This document shows, piece after piece, positions 7,921-16,365 of a DNA stretch of 63,911 nucleotides. A program made the translations under genes and the position numbers. How positions within the stretch are numbered: position 1 is the stretch's first letter; every line of letters begins with the position of its first letter. Below the pieces are notes generated by a model, which was not told the origin of the DNA, did no database searches, and saw only the letters and a program-made list of their open reading frames with translations. The stretch is taken from NCBI GenBank assembly GCA_015655015.1, contig JAATFV010000167.1, positions 1-63,911 of the forward strand. The letters run 5' to 3'. Origin of the DNA: Chitinophagales bacterium (GTDB lineage: Bacteria; Bacteroidota; Bacteroidia; Chitinophagales; Chitinophagaceae).

Positions 7921-9446
7921 CAGTGCTTAAAATGCCGCATCCCCGTGATCACCATCGCCAGCTTGTTTTCAACACAATAATCGATAGAATCCTTATCGCG
8001 GATCGAGCCGCCGGGCTGGATAAAGGCCGTGATCCCTGCCGCATGCGCTATCTGCACGCAATCATTGAAAGGGAAAAAAGCATCGGAAGCCAGCACGGCT
8101 CCTTTAAGGTCGAAATGAAACTGTTCGGCCTTACTGATCGACTGGCGTAATGAATCGATCCGGCTGGTCTGTCCGCAACCTTTGCCGACAAGCTGTTTGT
8201 TCTTTATCAGGGCGATGGCATTTGACTTCAAATGCTTACAAACGATATTGGCAAATTCCAGGTCTTCTTTTTCCGCAGCGGTGCTGGGGCGGCCGCCTTC
8301 CTCCTTCCATTCCGCGTAATTGCCTTCATCTTTTTGCTGAAGCAAAACGCCATTTAGTAAGGACCTGTATTGGGTGCCTGACCGGAGGGGGGCCTTTTGC
8401 AATAAAAGAATGCGATTTTTTTTGGAGCGGAGGACGTCCAGGGCATCCTTATCAAAAGCCGGTGCGATCAGCACTTCAAAAAAGATCTCATTAATGGCTT
8501 CTGCCGTGGCTTTATCCACGGGATGGTTGCAGGAAAGCACTCCTCCGAAAGCGCTTTCCGGATCACCTGCCAGGGCCGCATCCCAGGCCTCTTTCAGTGT
8601 AGGGCGGAGGGCAATGCCGCAGGGATTGGTATGTTTGATGATGGCAAATACGGCTTTTTCTGCCAGGGAACTGCCGAATTCCTGTATCAATTGCACTGCT
8701 GCATCTACGTCTACAAGATTGTTATAGGACAATTCCTTGCCGTTGAGCTGTTCGAAGAGCTCATCCAGCTTGCCATAAAAACGGGCGGACTGGTGAGGGT
8801 TCTCGCCATAACGCAGGCTTTTGGGGGCTGGGATGGATTCCAGGAAATAGTCGGGCTCCGAAGGATTGAAATACCGGGCGATCACTACGTCATAATGAGC
8901 GCATACTTCGAAAGCCTTTGCTGCAAGAGAGCGGCGTTGTTCAAGCGTAGTCTCTCCTTTATGTTCGTCCAGGAGGTTTTCCAGGTAAGCATACTCCTGT
9001 TTGGAAGCTATGACGACCACATCTTTATGGTTTTTGGCGGCTGCCCGGATCATCGAAGGGCCTCCCACATCGATCTTTTCAATGATAGCCTTGTCATCGT
9101 TGGTATTGGCAAGGGTCTCTTCGAAGGGGTAGAGGTCGACGATCACCAGATCGATCGCGGGAATGTGATAACGGGCCATTTCCTCCAGGTCGGTAGGCTG
9201 GTCCCTTCTTCCCAGTATGCCGCCGAAGACGGAAGGGTGTAGTGTTTTCACCCGGCCACCCAGGATGGAGGGATAGGAGGTCAGGCTTTCCACAGGTACG
9301 CAGGGTAAACCTAGTTTCTCAATAAATTGCTGGGTCCCCCCCGTGGAATAGATCGTTATGCCAGACTGGTGTAGTTTTTGTACGATATTTTCCAGGCCGT
9401 CTTTATAGAAGACGGAAATAAGGGCTGATTTTATTTTCTTGTTCAT
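7920..9446 (-). CDS. purH: Bifunctional AICAR transformylase / IMP cyclohydrolase
   Basis: Catalyses the last two steps of de novo IMP synthesis: formylation of AICAR using 10-formyl-THF, then cyclisation. I start at the ATG at 9446, giving 508 residues, the usual length; the frame extends upstream to 9608 without homology. The N-terminal MGS-like cyclohydrolase domain (KSALISVFYKDG, STGGTQQFIEKLG, ILGGRVKTLHP) covers about 1-195. The transformylase part carries the catalytic Lys-His in FAIIKHTNPCG, and RYGENPHQ. The gene ends in a hairpin array. Its leader has a duplicated 26-base block and a hairpin. Confidence 0.97.
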   Translation of the reverse strand: MNKKIKSALISVFYKDGLENIVQKLHQSGITIYSTGGTQQFIEKLGLPCVPVESLTSYPSILGGRVKTLHPSVFGGILGRRDQPTDLEEMARYHIPAIDLVIVDLYPFEETLANTNDDKAIIEKIDVGGPSMIRAAAKNHKDVVVIASKQEYAYLENLLDEHKGETTLEQRRSLAAKAFEVCAHYDVVIARYFNPSEPDYFLESIPAPKSLRYGENPHQSARFYGKLDELFEQLNGKELSYNNLVDVDAAVQLIQEFGSSLAEKAVFAIIKHTNPCGIALRPTLKEAWDAALAGDPESAFGGVLSCNHPVDKATAEAINEIFFEVLIAPAFDKDALDVLRSKKNRILLLQKAPLRSGTQYRSLLNGVLLQQKDEGNYAEWKEEGGRPSTAAEKEDLEFANIVCKHLKSNAIALIKNKQLVGKGCGQTSRIDSLRQSISKAEQFHFDLKGAVLASDAFFPFNDCVQIAHAAGITAFIQPGGSIRDKDSIDYCVENKLAMVITGMRHFKH

Positions 9447-9467
9447 TGAGAGAGAATTAAAGCGCTG

Positions 9468-9582
9468 TTTTTCTGAAAGCATTGCGGCGCGAACAAAATG
9501 GATCATAGATCCATTGGCCGAAGGCCCATTATTAATGATTTCACGTCGCAAGGCTATTTTTCTGAAAGCATTGCGGCGCGAA
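9468..9582. repeat. 26-bp direct repeat flanking a hairpin in the purH leader
   Basis: An identical 26-base block occurs at 9468-9493 and 9557-9582 (it contains CTGAAAGCATTGCGGCGCG), 89 bases apart. Between the copies lies AATGGATC/GATCCATT (9497-9504 with 9508-9515, loop ATA) and a short GGCC-GAA-GGCC stem at 9516-9526. On the purH strand the upstream copy overlaps the promoter and the other is in the untranslated leader. Confidence 0.85.
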
Positions 9583-9608
9583 ATTACTAAACGACAGGCA
9601 AATGACAA
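9579..9608 (-). promoter_or_regulatory. purH promoter
   Basis: On the minus strand TTG (9608-9606), 19 bases, then TAATTTCG (9586-9579). This matches the Bacteroidota pattern TTG-N19-TAnnTTTG with one mismatch, and predicts a leader of about 125 bases. Confidence 0.55.
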
Positions 9609-10361
9609 CGTAATGTCAGTTGAAAGTGGAAAAACCAGCTAATAGAGGGGGAGGAGATTCAAATTTCCGGAATTACCCCCTGCCGGCAGGCAGATGGGTA
9701 ACCGGAAGCTTTGACTTTGAATGGTCAACAGTGGTAAGCGCGAATAAAAAGGTGCATAAAAGTCAGGTCTTATGCTGCTAAATTGAATTTTCTCATGCGT
9801 ACTAATATGGTGGTGTCGACGTGGTAGATTGGAATTGGATCAAAGCATCAGCATACATACCCACACACTCAGAAAAAAAAAGGATAAGGTGTTAATGGTT
9901 ATGTATGCTGTTGCTGACAAATAAATTCAAATTGAACGATCAATATGGTTTCTGGTCAGTCCGGACACCTGCAGCATAGCACACCCCCTGCCTCATGTTC
10001 ATTTTAGGATATTAAATAGTAAAAACGGGACACTGGTCACATCCTTATCTAATGTCAGATAAAATATCCGATTAGGGGGAAAATAGCGCCGAAAAAAAAG
10101 ACGGTATTTTTTTGCGGGTTATACGTGGTTTTTGACCCCGTTTTTTTACGTCCCTTTTGTTCGTTTAATTACTGTTTTTTTATTGCCAAAAAAGCCTTTT
10201 TTTTGCAGTAATTACCCCCGGAGTATTTGATCCCCTTTACCTTATAAATAATACTAATTTATAATTACTTGATTAGTATTTTCTTGTGCTTAGTCTCGTC
10301 GAGACTTGAAGAATACTTTTATGCCAGCAAATTATTCTTCAAAATTCTAAAACGACAAATT
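9609..10361. other. Long gene-free stretch before the 10.4-kb signalling cluster
   Basis: About 750 bases without a credible gene on either strand; only very short frames are present. It is AT-rich towards the right, with runs of A and T. It holds a stem with a 40-base loop (9844-9915) and a compact palindrome AGTCTCG-T-CGAGACT at 10292-10306, about 55 bases before the 10362 start. I see no clear TAnnTTTG promoter close to that start. Confidence 0.6.
9844..9915. repeat. 16-bp imperfect inverted repeat with 40-base loop
   Basis: The arm 9844-9859 (containing CAGCATACATA) pairs with 9900-9915 (containing TATGTATGCTG) with one mismatch. The loop has an A-run. Nothing adjacent identifies it as a mobile element. 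Confidence 0.7.
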
Positions 10362-10859
10362 ATGAGCACAATTGAAAAAAAAGCAGTAAAGGTTGGAAAA
10401 TACGTGAACACCGAGCATGTTGATAACCTTATCAGAAATTACAAGAAAGACAGGTGGATGCAGAATTCTGAGAAACTGGGGAAAGAAGACACTTTAGGCA
10501 TTTGGTTCAGCGCAGAGGAGCTGGAAGAATTTATTCAAACGGCCAGGCTTCAGGGAGCTGATGGGATCCGCCTTTGCTTTGGCGTATATGGCGAAGATGC
10601 GCCCAGGGCCGGAATGGAAGGCAGGCAAACCGTTGCTTTAGTAGCCACCTGCAGTGAGGAAGGCAGTTCTGAGGCAGCACCTGTATACAACGATCTTTAT
10701 GTCGACAGGAACGGCAAATCCGGTATACTGGCCTATAATCAGGGATTCCCTTTTGGAATACCTCCTTCCGGTCCGACCAAACCTTTGCTCGTCACTATGG
10801 GCGGAGACTCATTAGGATCACTGATGATTGCCGGCAAGGATGGCTTGTCAGTCATATAA
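10362..10859 (+). CDS. Unrecognised conserved-looking 165-aa protein
   Basis: I do not recognise a characterised family. The best start is ATG 10362 (MSTIEKKAVKVGKY); the frame continues upstream without a convincing start. It is soluble with no signal or membrane segment. It has an N-terminal helical part (VDNLIRNYKKDRW), then LGIWFSAEELEEFI, GADGIRLCFGVYGE and TVALVATC strands, a YNDLYVD segment and a Gly/Pro-rich C-terminus (FGIPPSGP). This resembles widespread uncharacterised Bacteroidota proteins with a 'G(I/V)R.YFG ... LVLV.T' core, as I recall them. It has its own strong terminator, and is followed by a membrane protein and a two-component pair. Confidence 0.7.
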   Translation: MSTIEKKAVKVGKYVNTEHVDNLIRNYKKDRWMQNSEKLGKEDTLGIWFSAEELEEFIQTARLQGADGIRLCFGVYGEDAPRAGMEGRQTVALVATCSEEGSSEAAPVYNDLYVDRNGKSGILAYNQGFPFGIPPSGPTKPLLVTMGGDSLGSLMIAGKDGLSVI

Positions 10860-10876
10860 CTAAAAATAGCATAGCT

Positions 10877-10920
10877 AATAGGGGTAGGGGTGACCCAAAC
10901 GTCAGCCCTACCCCTATTTT
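10877..10920 (+). terminator. Strong intrinsic terminator
   Basis: AATAGGGGTAGGG (10877-10889) pairs with CCCTACCCCTATT (10906-10918), 13 bp, followed by TT. It lies 17 bases after the 10362-10859 gene and before the next start, so it should end or attenuate that transcript. Confidence 0.8.
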
Positions 10921-10966
10921 ACACAAGTCTTTTCCATACCAACAAATTCCGCTACTTTCGGACCCT

Positions 10967-11620
10967 ATGATCCAACTGGGTTACATTGTCTTTATTGCCA
11001 TTAGTTTTTTAGTCAGTCTTACTATATATTTTCAGCCGGATACCAGGCTTTATCTCCGCTTGTTCCCATTATTTCTTCTATTGACTTTAGCCGTAGAGCT
11101 TATTTCTTTCTATTTCTCTGTCAACAATAAGACGATTGCCATTTTGATCATCTATAATTTCTTTTCTCTCTTTGAATACTTATTTTATATGTATGTTTTG
11201 AGGGAGATCATACAGCATAAACGGGCGAAAAAAATTATTTTCTATATCACCTGGCTCTACATACTGCTCGAGATCTTAAATTTCCTTTTTATCCAGAAGA
11301 TAACAGCCTATAATTCCATGACCTATGCGCTTGGCTGCCTGCTTATAGGCGCCATCTGTATCTATTATTTCTTTGAACTGTTCCAGTCCGCTCATTCCGT
11401 CAGCCTTGTCCGGCAGCCTTCCTTCTGGATCTGCTCTGGCCTGTTATTCTATTATTGCTGCAGTTTCCCCATATACGGACTCCTGAACTTCTTAAAAAAA
11501 GCGCCTCCTGTCATCCAGAATAATTTTGGAGTTGTCGTGCTCTTACTGAATGTTTTCTTATATTCATCCTTCACTATCGCATTTTTATGCAGGATAAGGG
11601 TCAGGAAATCTATGTTATAG
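10967..11620 (+). CDS. Polytopic membrane protein of unknown function
   Basis: 217 residues, almost wholly hydrophobic, with six to seven predicted membrane segments separated by short loops (for example LGYIVFIAISFLVSLTIYF, LFPLFLLLTLAVELISFYF, LLFYYCCSFPIYGLL). The C-terminus is basic (CRIRVRKSML). I recognise no family. It overlaps the next gene, a histidine kinase with only one membrane segment, by 34 bases. An attractive inference is that this protein is the separate sensory membrane subunit for that kinase. A near-consensus -7 (TACTTTCG, 10953-10960) ends only six bases before the ATG, suggesting a very short or absent leader. Confidence 0.8.
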   Translation: MIQLGYIVFIAISFLVSLTIYFQPDTRLYLRLFPLFLLLTLAVELISFYFSVNNKTIAILIIYNFFSLFEYLFYMYVLREIIQHKRAKKIIFYITWLYILLEILNFLFIQKITAYNSMTYALGCLLIGAICIYYFFELFQSAHSVSLVRQPSFWICSGLLFYYCCSFPIYGLLNFLKKAPPVIQNNFGVVVLLLNVFLYSSFTIAFLCRIRVRKSML

Positions 11621-12399
11621 TCCTCTTAGGAGTGGGGTTGGCGCTCTTATTGGTGGGATTTATCGTGACTATTCTGTTCCTGTATCAAAGAAGGCAGCAT
11701 CGCCAGGAAAAGCAACTATCCCGGCTGAAAGACCAATATGAACAGGAATTGCTGCGCTCTCAATTGGAAATACAGGAAGCTACTTTTAAAACGATCGCCC
11801 AGGAATTACACGATAATATTGGCCAGGTGCTGTCCGTTGTAAAATTATCCCTGTCTATTTTGCCGCTGGATAAGCAGCATCCGGCTTATGAGAGCGTTCA
11901 GAACAGCCGGCAAATGCTGAATAAGGTCATTTACGATATGGCGGACCTGACTAAAAGCCTTCATACCGATCGTATTACACAGATCGGCCTGGTGGAAGCG
12001 ATCCGGTTTGACGTGGAAAGCCTTCGGAAGACTGGTTTGCTGGAGATAGGATTCTCCGTGTCCGGGAGTGAATATCCCTTTGAGGATCAACGGTCTATCT
12101 TCTTATTTCGCATGTTTCAGGAGATGCTGAATAATATTTTAAAGCATTCTAAGGCTACTCAGGTAAATATTGCGGTTATTTACACAATTGATAATAAATT
12201 TGTTCTGAAAGTAGAAGACAACGGGGTAGGCTTTGATCCGGATAAAAAAAGAACACAGGCGTCCTCTTCCAGCGGTATTGGCTTAAAAAGCATGACCAAC
12301 CGCGCCCACCTGATCGGCGCGAAAATCTCTATTCAGAGCCAGCCGGGGAAGGGTACGACTATAACAGTGGAATTGCCTTTGGAAAGGGAAGTTTTATAA
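11587..12399 (+). CDS. NarX-type sensor histidine kinase
   Basis: A membrane-anchored histidine kinase of 270 residues. It has one transmembrane helix (about 8-33), a charged coiled-coil (35-65), a HisKA_3 dimerisation domain with the phospho-accepting H75 in AQELHDNIGQ, and an ATPase domain with N-box (NNILKHSKAT), G1 (DNGVGFDP) and G2 (SGIGLKSM). It has no periplasmic input domain, so sensing is probably done by a partner, most simply the overlapping upstream membrane protein. The response regulator follows 8 bases downstream. The start lies inside the previous gene, and the MQDKGQEIY start gives a complete helix. Confidence 0.93.
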   Translation: MQDKGQEIYVIVLLGVGLALLLVGFIVTILFLYQRRQHRQEKQLSRLKDQYEQELLRSQLEIQEATFKTIAQELHDNIGQVLSVVKLSLSILPLDKQHPAYESVQNSRQMLNKVIYDMADLTKSLHTDRITQIGLVEAIRFDVESLRKTGLLEIGFSVSGSEYPFEDQRSIFLFRMFQEMLNNILKHSKATQVNIAVIYTIDNKFVLKVEDNGVGFDPDKKRTQASSSSGIGLKSMTNRAHLIGAKISIQSQPGKGTTITVELPLEREVL

Positions 12400-12407
12400 T
12401 TTTATCT

Positions 12408-13067
12408 ATGGCAGCATCACTTAAGAAAATACAGGTAGGCATTGTGGACGATCATAATCTTCTGCGCAAGGCGTTAGCCAGGCTGATCGGTTCTTTTGAG
12501 CATTACGCGGTCTTATTCGAGGGGGATAATGGAAAGGATATAAAGTTAAAGATCACGCAGCAGGTGATTCCGGATATTATCCTGCTGGACGTTAATATGC
12601 CGGATATGGACGGCTACGAAACAGTTCGCTGGCTGCATAAGAATTATCCGCAGGTGAAAGTGCTGGCCTTGTCTATGTCCAGCGATGAAAATACGATCAT
12701 CCGCATGCTCCGGCTGGGCGCCAAAGGGTATATCATGAAGAACATAGAGCCGGAAGAGCTCCAGCTGGCCCTGGATTCCATCATGAAAAAGGATTTTTAT
12801 CTTTCTGAATATATTTCCGGTAAAATAATCAGCGGATTGCATAAAGACCTGGGCAATCCGGAAGATCCTGTCGTTCTCAGCGACAAGGAAAAAGAGTTCC
12901 TTCGCCTGATCTGCTCAGAGTTGACTTACAAGGATATTGCCGATAAAATGTTCATCAGCCCCCGCACCGTAGATAATTACCGCAACACCCTGTTCGAGAA
13001 GCTGAAAGTGCGGACCCGCGTCGGCCTGGTGATGTTTGCTATCAAAAACTCCCTGGTGGAAATTTAG
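12408..13067 (+). CDS. NarL/LuxR-type response regulator
   Basis: A DNA-binding response regulator of 219 residues. The receiver domain covers about 8-125, with acidic pair D14/D15 (IVDDH), phospho-accepting D61 (LLDVNMP) and the conserved Lys in GYIMKN. The LuxR-type helix-turn-helix covers about 157-212 (LSDKEKEFLRLIC, YKDIADKMFISPRTVDNYR). It is the cognate partner of the kinase upstream. Target genes are not evident, though the palindrome at 10292-10306 upstream of the cluster is a possible site. Confidence 0.95.
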   Translation: MAASLKKIQVGIVDDHNLLRKALARLIGSFEHYAVLFEGDNGKDIKLKITQQVIPDIILLDVNMPDMDGYETVRWLHKNYPQVKVLALSMSSDENTIIRMLRLGAKGYIMKNIEPEELQLALDSIMKKDFYLSEYISGKIISGLHKDLGNPEDPVVLSDKEKEFLRLICSELTYKDIADKMFISPRTVDNYRNTLFEKLKVRTRVGLVMFAIKNSLVEI

Positions 13068-13130
13068 TACTCGAATGTTGATTGGTGTCCCCCCAAAGCA
13101 GCTATTTATCAGGAATTCTGCTGTTCAATG

Positions 13131-15566
13131 TTAGCTGCCGGCTGGCGGTTGGCTGTTTGTTGCCGGCTGTTTCTTTGTCAGCCCCAGCAGCAATGCCGGC
13201 AAGAACACCAGGTTGGTCACGGTGGCTATCACCAGGGTAAGGGAGGTAAGCCATCCCAGGGCGAAGATCCCTCCAAAATCACTAAAGCAAAAGATCACGA
13301 ATCCTGCGATCAGCACCAGGGAAGTATATAGAATGCTGATACCGGTCTTATTAATGGTATCGATCACCTTCTGTTGCGGATCACCTCCGGGTTTTGCCGT
13401 CTCCTGCTTATAATTGACCAGGAAACGAATGGTAATGTCGATGGCGATCCCGAGCGCGATACTGAAGACGATCACCGTGGAAGGTTTTAGCCGGACACCG
13501 GCCCATCCCATGATGCCGGCTGTTATGATCAGGGGAATGACATTGGGTATCAGGGAGCAGAGTAGGATGCGCAGCGACCTGAACAGGATGAGCATGCAGG
13601 CGGCGATCAGCAGAAAAGCCCACTGAATGCTGTCTTTGAGCCCCTTGATGACAAAGCTGCTGCCTTCCAGGAAGGTGACGCTGCTGCCGGTGAATTCAAT
13701 TTTATATTTACTGGAATCGAATAGCTGTTTTGTTTTTTTATCCAGGTCATCCAGGATAACGGGCAGCTGCAGACTGCCCACATCGGCCATATTCACGCTG
13801 ATGCGCAGCTGCTGATTGTTGCTGTCGACAAAACTCTTCAGCAGGCGGTTGAGGCTGTTTTTCTCTGCTCCGCCCTTTGTTCCTGCCGGGCTATTCCCCT
13901 TTGTTCCTGTTGAGCTATCTTCCTTTGTTCCTGTCGAACTATCCCCCTTTGCTTCGCCGCCGCCGGCCCTGAGATAGGAAGACAGAAAAGCCAGGTCAAG
14001 ATTATTCGGAACCCCATAGCTGGCGCTGTCCCCTCCATAATAGGATTGACGGACGAACTTCAGGCCTTCCACCAGCGAAAGCGGCCGCGCCATATCCGGC
14101 CGGGAAGCGATATACCGGGACAGCTGGTCTACGCTGTCGAATGTCTGCAGTGTATTGATCCGTAGCCCATTCTTTCTTTTCGTGTCTACAACGATCTCCA
14201 AAGGCATCACCCCTTTGAAATTCTTTTCAAAGAATTTCAGGTCTGTATAAATGGGGTCTTTTTTAGGCAGATCATCCACGATGAACCCCTCCGATTTCAG
14301 CCGGAACATGCCTGCTACCGAGATGCACAGTGCAAAAAAGGTGACCGTATAGATCAGCTTCTGATGGTGGAGGGCCCAGATCTCCAGCTTTTTCAGGATG
14401 GCGGCCAGCCACCTGTTCTCCAGGTAGCGGATATGCTTGTCCCTGGGCGGAGGCAGATAGCTCAGTACACAGGGGATCATGATAAAGGAAATAAAGAACA
14501 GCAGCATGATATTGATGCCGGCAACCACTCCGAATTCGTGCAGGATGGCGCTTCGTGTCAGCGCAAAGACCCCAAAGCCGATAGCCGCGCTGATATTACA
14601 GAAAAGGGTGACGACGCCCATGCGGCGTATCATCTCCAGCAGGGCCTCCTGTTTGTCTCCCGTATCCAGGTAGGCCGTATGGTACTTGTTCAGGAAATAG
14701 ATACAGTTCGGGATCCCTATTACGACCACCAGGATAGGGGTCAACGCATTCAAAAGACTGATCCTGTAGTCGAAAAGATCGATGGTGCCCACGCTGAAGA
14801 TCACCCCGATGATCACTACACCCAGGGAGAGCAGCATCGTGCTGAAGCTCCTGAAAAAGAGCAGCAGAATGATGACATACAGGAGCAGGGATCCCAGCAG
14901 GAACCCGGTCGTTTCCCTGGCTACCTTGGTGGCCATATTGGTGCGTATCAGGGGAAGGCCGCTATAGTGCATTTCCAGCCCGTTCCGGCTGCCAAAATTG
15001 TCTACGGCTTTCGTGATCGCCTTTACCGTAACGATACGTCCGGCAGAGTTCATTACATCCTTATTGACATTTACGGCCATAAGCCAGGTATTCGTCTCCG
15101 GATTGTATAATAATCCCCTGTAAAAGGGGAGGCCCAGGAACACAGCCTTACCGCTGTCTATTTCCGCCTGCGAGGAAGGGTGGGCTGCAAAGATGGGAAC
15201 AGCCTTTATCTTCTGGGTATTGGTATCCTTCATGAGATTGATGGCTACCGGGACGCTCAGCACCGTTTCCACTCCGGCTACTTTTTTTATTTCTTCATTC
15301 AGGGAAATATAATCGGAAAAAATATCTTTTTGAAAGAGCTTGTCCGTCTGTACGGCGATCACCAGCAGGTTGCCATCGTCCCCGAATTTCTGCCGGAAAG
15401 CCTGGTTCGCCAGGTATTTGGGATTATCGGTAGGGATCGTACGGGTAAAATCATAGCTCAGCTTAGCCCTGGAAGCATGAAAGCCCATGAAGACGGTAAC
15501 GGCTAACAACAGGATCAGTAAGTATAACCGGAATTTCAGGACCAGAAGGGCAATGGATTCCCACAT
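13131..15566 (-). CDS. MMPL/RND-family membrane exporter
   Basis: A large inner-membrane protein of 811 residues in the RND superfamily (MMPL/'predicted exporter' type), with two repeats of one membrane helix, a big periplasmic loop and five more helices. I start at the ATG 15566 (MWESIALLVLKF); a TTG 21 bases upstream is less likely. The second loop contains three 8-residue repeats of the form GDSSTGTK / EDSSTGTK / GNSPAGTK (about residues 541-564). The substrate is not evident; hydrophobic molecules such as lipids or hopanoids are typical for relatives. It is divergent from recO, with only 43 bases between the starts. Confidence 0.9.
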   Translation of the reverse strand: MWESIALLVLKFRLYLLILLLAVTVFMGFHASRAKLSYDFTRTIPTDNPKYLANQAFRQKFGDDGNLLVIAVQTDKLFQKDIFSDYISLNEEIKKVAGVETVLSVPVAINLMKDTNTQKIKAVPIFAAHPSSQAEIDSGKAVFLGLPFYRGLLYNPETNTWLMAVNVNKDVMNSAGRIVTVKAITKAVDNFGSRNGLEMHYSGLPLIRTNMATKVARETTGFLLGSLLLYVIILLLFFRSFSTMLLSLGVVIIGVIFSVGTIDLFDYRISLLNALTPILVVVIGIPNCIYFLNKYHTAYLDTGDKQEALLEMIRRMGVVTLFCNISAAIGFGVFALTRSAILHEFGVVAGINIMLLFFISFIMIPCVLSYLPPPRDKHIRYLENRWLAAILKKLEIWALHHQKLIYTVTFFALCISVAGMFRLKSEGFIVDDLPKKDPIYTDLKFFEKNFKGVMPLEIVVDTKRKNGLRINTLQTFDSVDQLSRYIASRPDMARPLSLVEGLKFVRQSYYGGDSASYGVPNNLDLAFLSSYLRAGGGEAKGDSSTGTKEDSSTGTKGNSPAGTKGGAEKNSLNRLLKSFVDSNNQQLRISVNMADVGSLQLPVILDDLDKKTKQLFDSSKYKIEFTGSSVTFLEGSSFVIKGLKDSIQWAFLLIAACMLILFRSLRILLCSLIPNVIPLIITAGIMGWAGVRLKPSTVIVFSIALGIAIDITIRFLVNYKQETAKPGGDPQQKVIDTINKTGISILYTSLVLIAGFVIFCFSDFGGIFALGWLTSLTLVIATVTNLVFLPALLLGLTKKQPATNSQPPAGS
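13875..13946 (-). repeat. 24-bp x 3 in-frame tandem repeat in the MMPL gene
   Basis: Three near-identical units begin at 13875, 13899 and 13923 (period exactly 24). They encode an 8-residue Ser/Thr/Gly/Lys repeat in a predicted periplasmic loop. Confidence 0.85.
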
Positions 15567-15609
15567 GATAAAAATTTTACCTTGCAAAGAAACGTATTTT
15601 TACGGGAAC

Positions 15610-16353
15610 ATGCAGCTGTATAAGACAAAAGGGATTGTATTAAGGATTATAAAATATGGGGAGACCAGTCTCATCGTCACACTGTACACGGAATTGTTCG
15701 GTCTGCAATCCTATTTGGTGAACGGAGTAAGGACTTCTTCCAAAAAAGGTCCCGGCAAGGCGAATTTGTTCCAGCCTGCCGCCATTCTTGACCTGGTGGT
15801 CTATCACAGCGACGGGAAGAACCTGCAACGGATCAGGGAATTCCGGTGGGGGTACCTGTACCGCCATATTTTTTTCGATGTGATGAAAAACGGCGTCGCC
15901 CTGTTCATGGTGGAATTATTACAGAAATGCCTGAAGCAGCCCGAACCCAATGCGGACCTTTTCTATTTTGTCGAAGATGCCTTTACCCTCCTGGATGAAT
16001 GCGAAGGGACCGTGCTGGCGAATTATCCTTTGTTCTTCACCTTGCACCTGGCGGGGTTTTTCGGGTTTGGTATCGAGGATACCTATTCGGAACGGATGTC
16101 TGTTCTCGACTTACAGGAAGGTGTATTCGTAGCCGAGCCCCCACACCATCACAATACCCTCGAAGGACCTTATAGCTATACCACTTCACAGCTGTTACGG
16201 GTCAGACGCCCGGAGGAATTGCAGGGATTGCCGCTTAACCAGGATATCCGCAGGCAGCTATTGCAGGCTTACCTTTTCTTCTACGCGCTGCATGTGGCTG
16301 AATTTGGGGAAATGAGGACGTTACCCGTGCTGCAAACTATATTGATGGAATGA
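15610..16353 (+). CDS. recO: DNA repair protein RecO
   Basis: A recombination mediator that helps RecR load RecA on SSB-coated DNA. The start is ATG 15610 (MQLYKTKGIVLRIIKYGE), giving 247 residues, a normal RecO size; an open extension upstream overlaps the divergent exporter start and is spurious. The N-terminal OB fold (IVTLYTELFGLQSYLVNGVR) and the all-helical C-terminal domain are visible; no zinc-finger cysteine set is evident. The region to the left carries both divergent starts within 43 bases. Confidence 0.93.
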   Translation: MQLYKTKGIVLRIIKYGETSLIVTLYTELFGLQSYLVNGVRTSSKKGPGKANLFQPAAILDLVVYHSDGKNLQRIREFRWGYLYRHIFFDVMKNGVALFMVELLQKCLKQPEPNADLFYFVEDAFTLLDECEGTVLANYPLFFTLHLAGFFGFGIEDTYSERMSVLDLQEGVFVAEPPHHHNTLEGPYSYTTSQLLRVRRPEELQGLPLNQDIRRQLLQAYLFFYALHVAEFGEMRTLPVLQTILME

Positions 16354-16365
16354 GAAGAGGGTAGA

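Noticed and set aside
8523..9242. Plus-strand frame of 239 codons in purH
   Set aside because: Antisense shadow of purH; no motif and no promoter or start context.
9844..9915. Insertion sequence terminal repeats
   Set aside because: No transposase frame lies between or near the arms and no target-site duplication is visible.
14364..15110. Plus-strand frame of 248 codons in the exporter gene
   Set aside because: Antisense shadow of the MMPL/RND gene; rich in His, Gln and Asp with no membrane or domain pattern.
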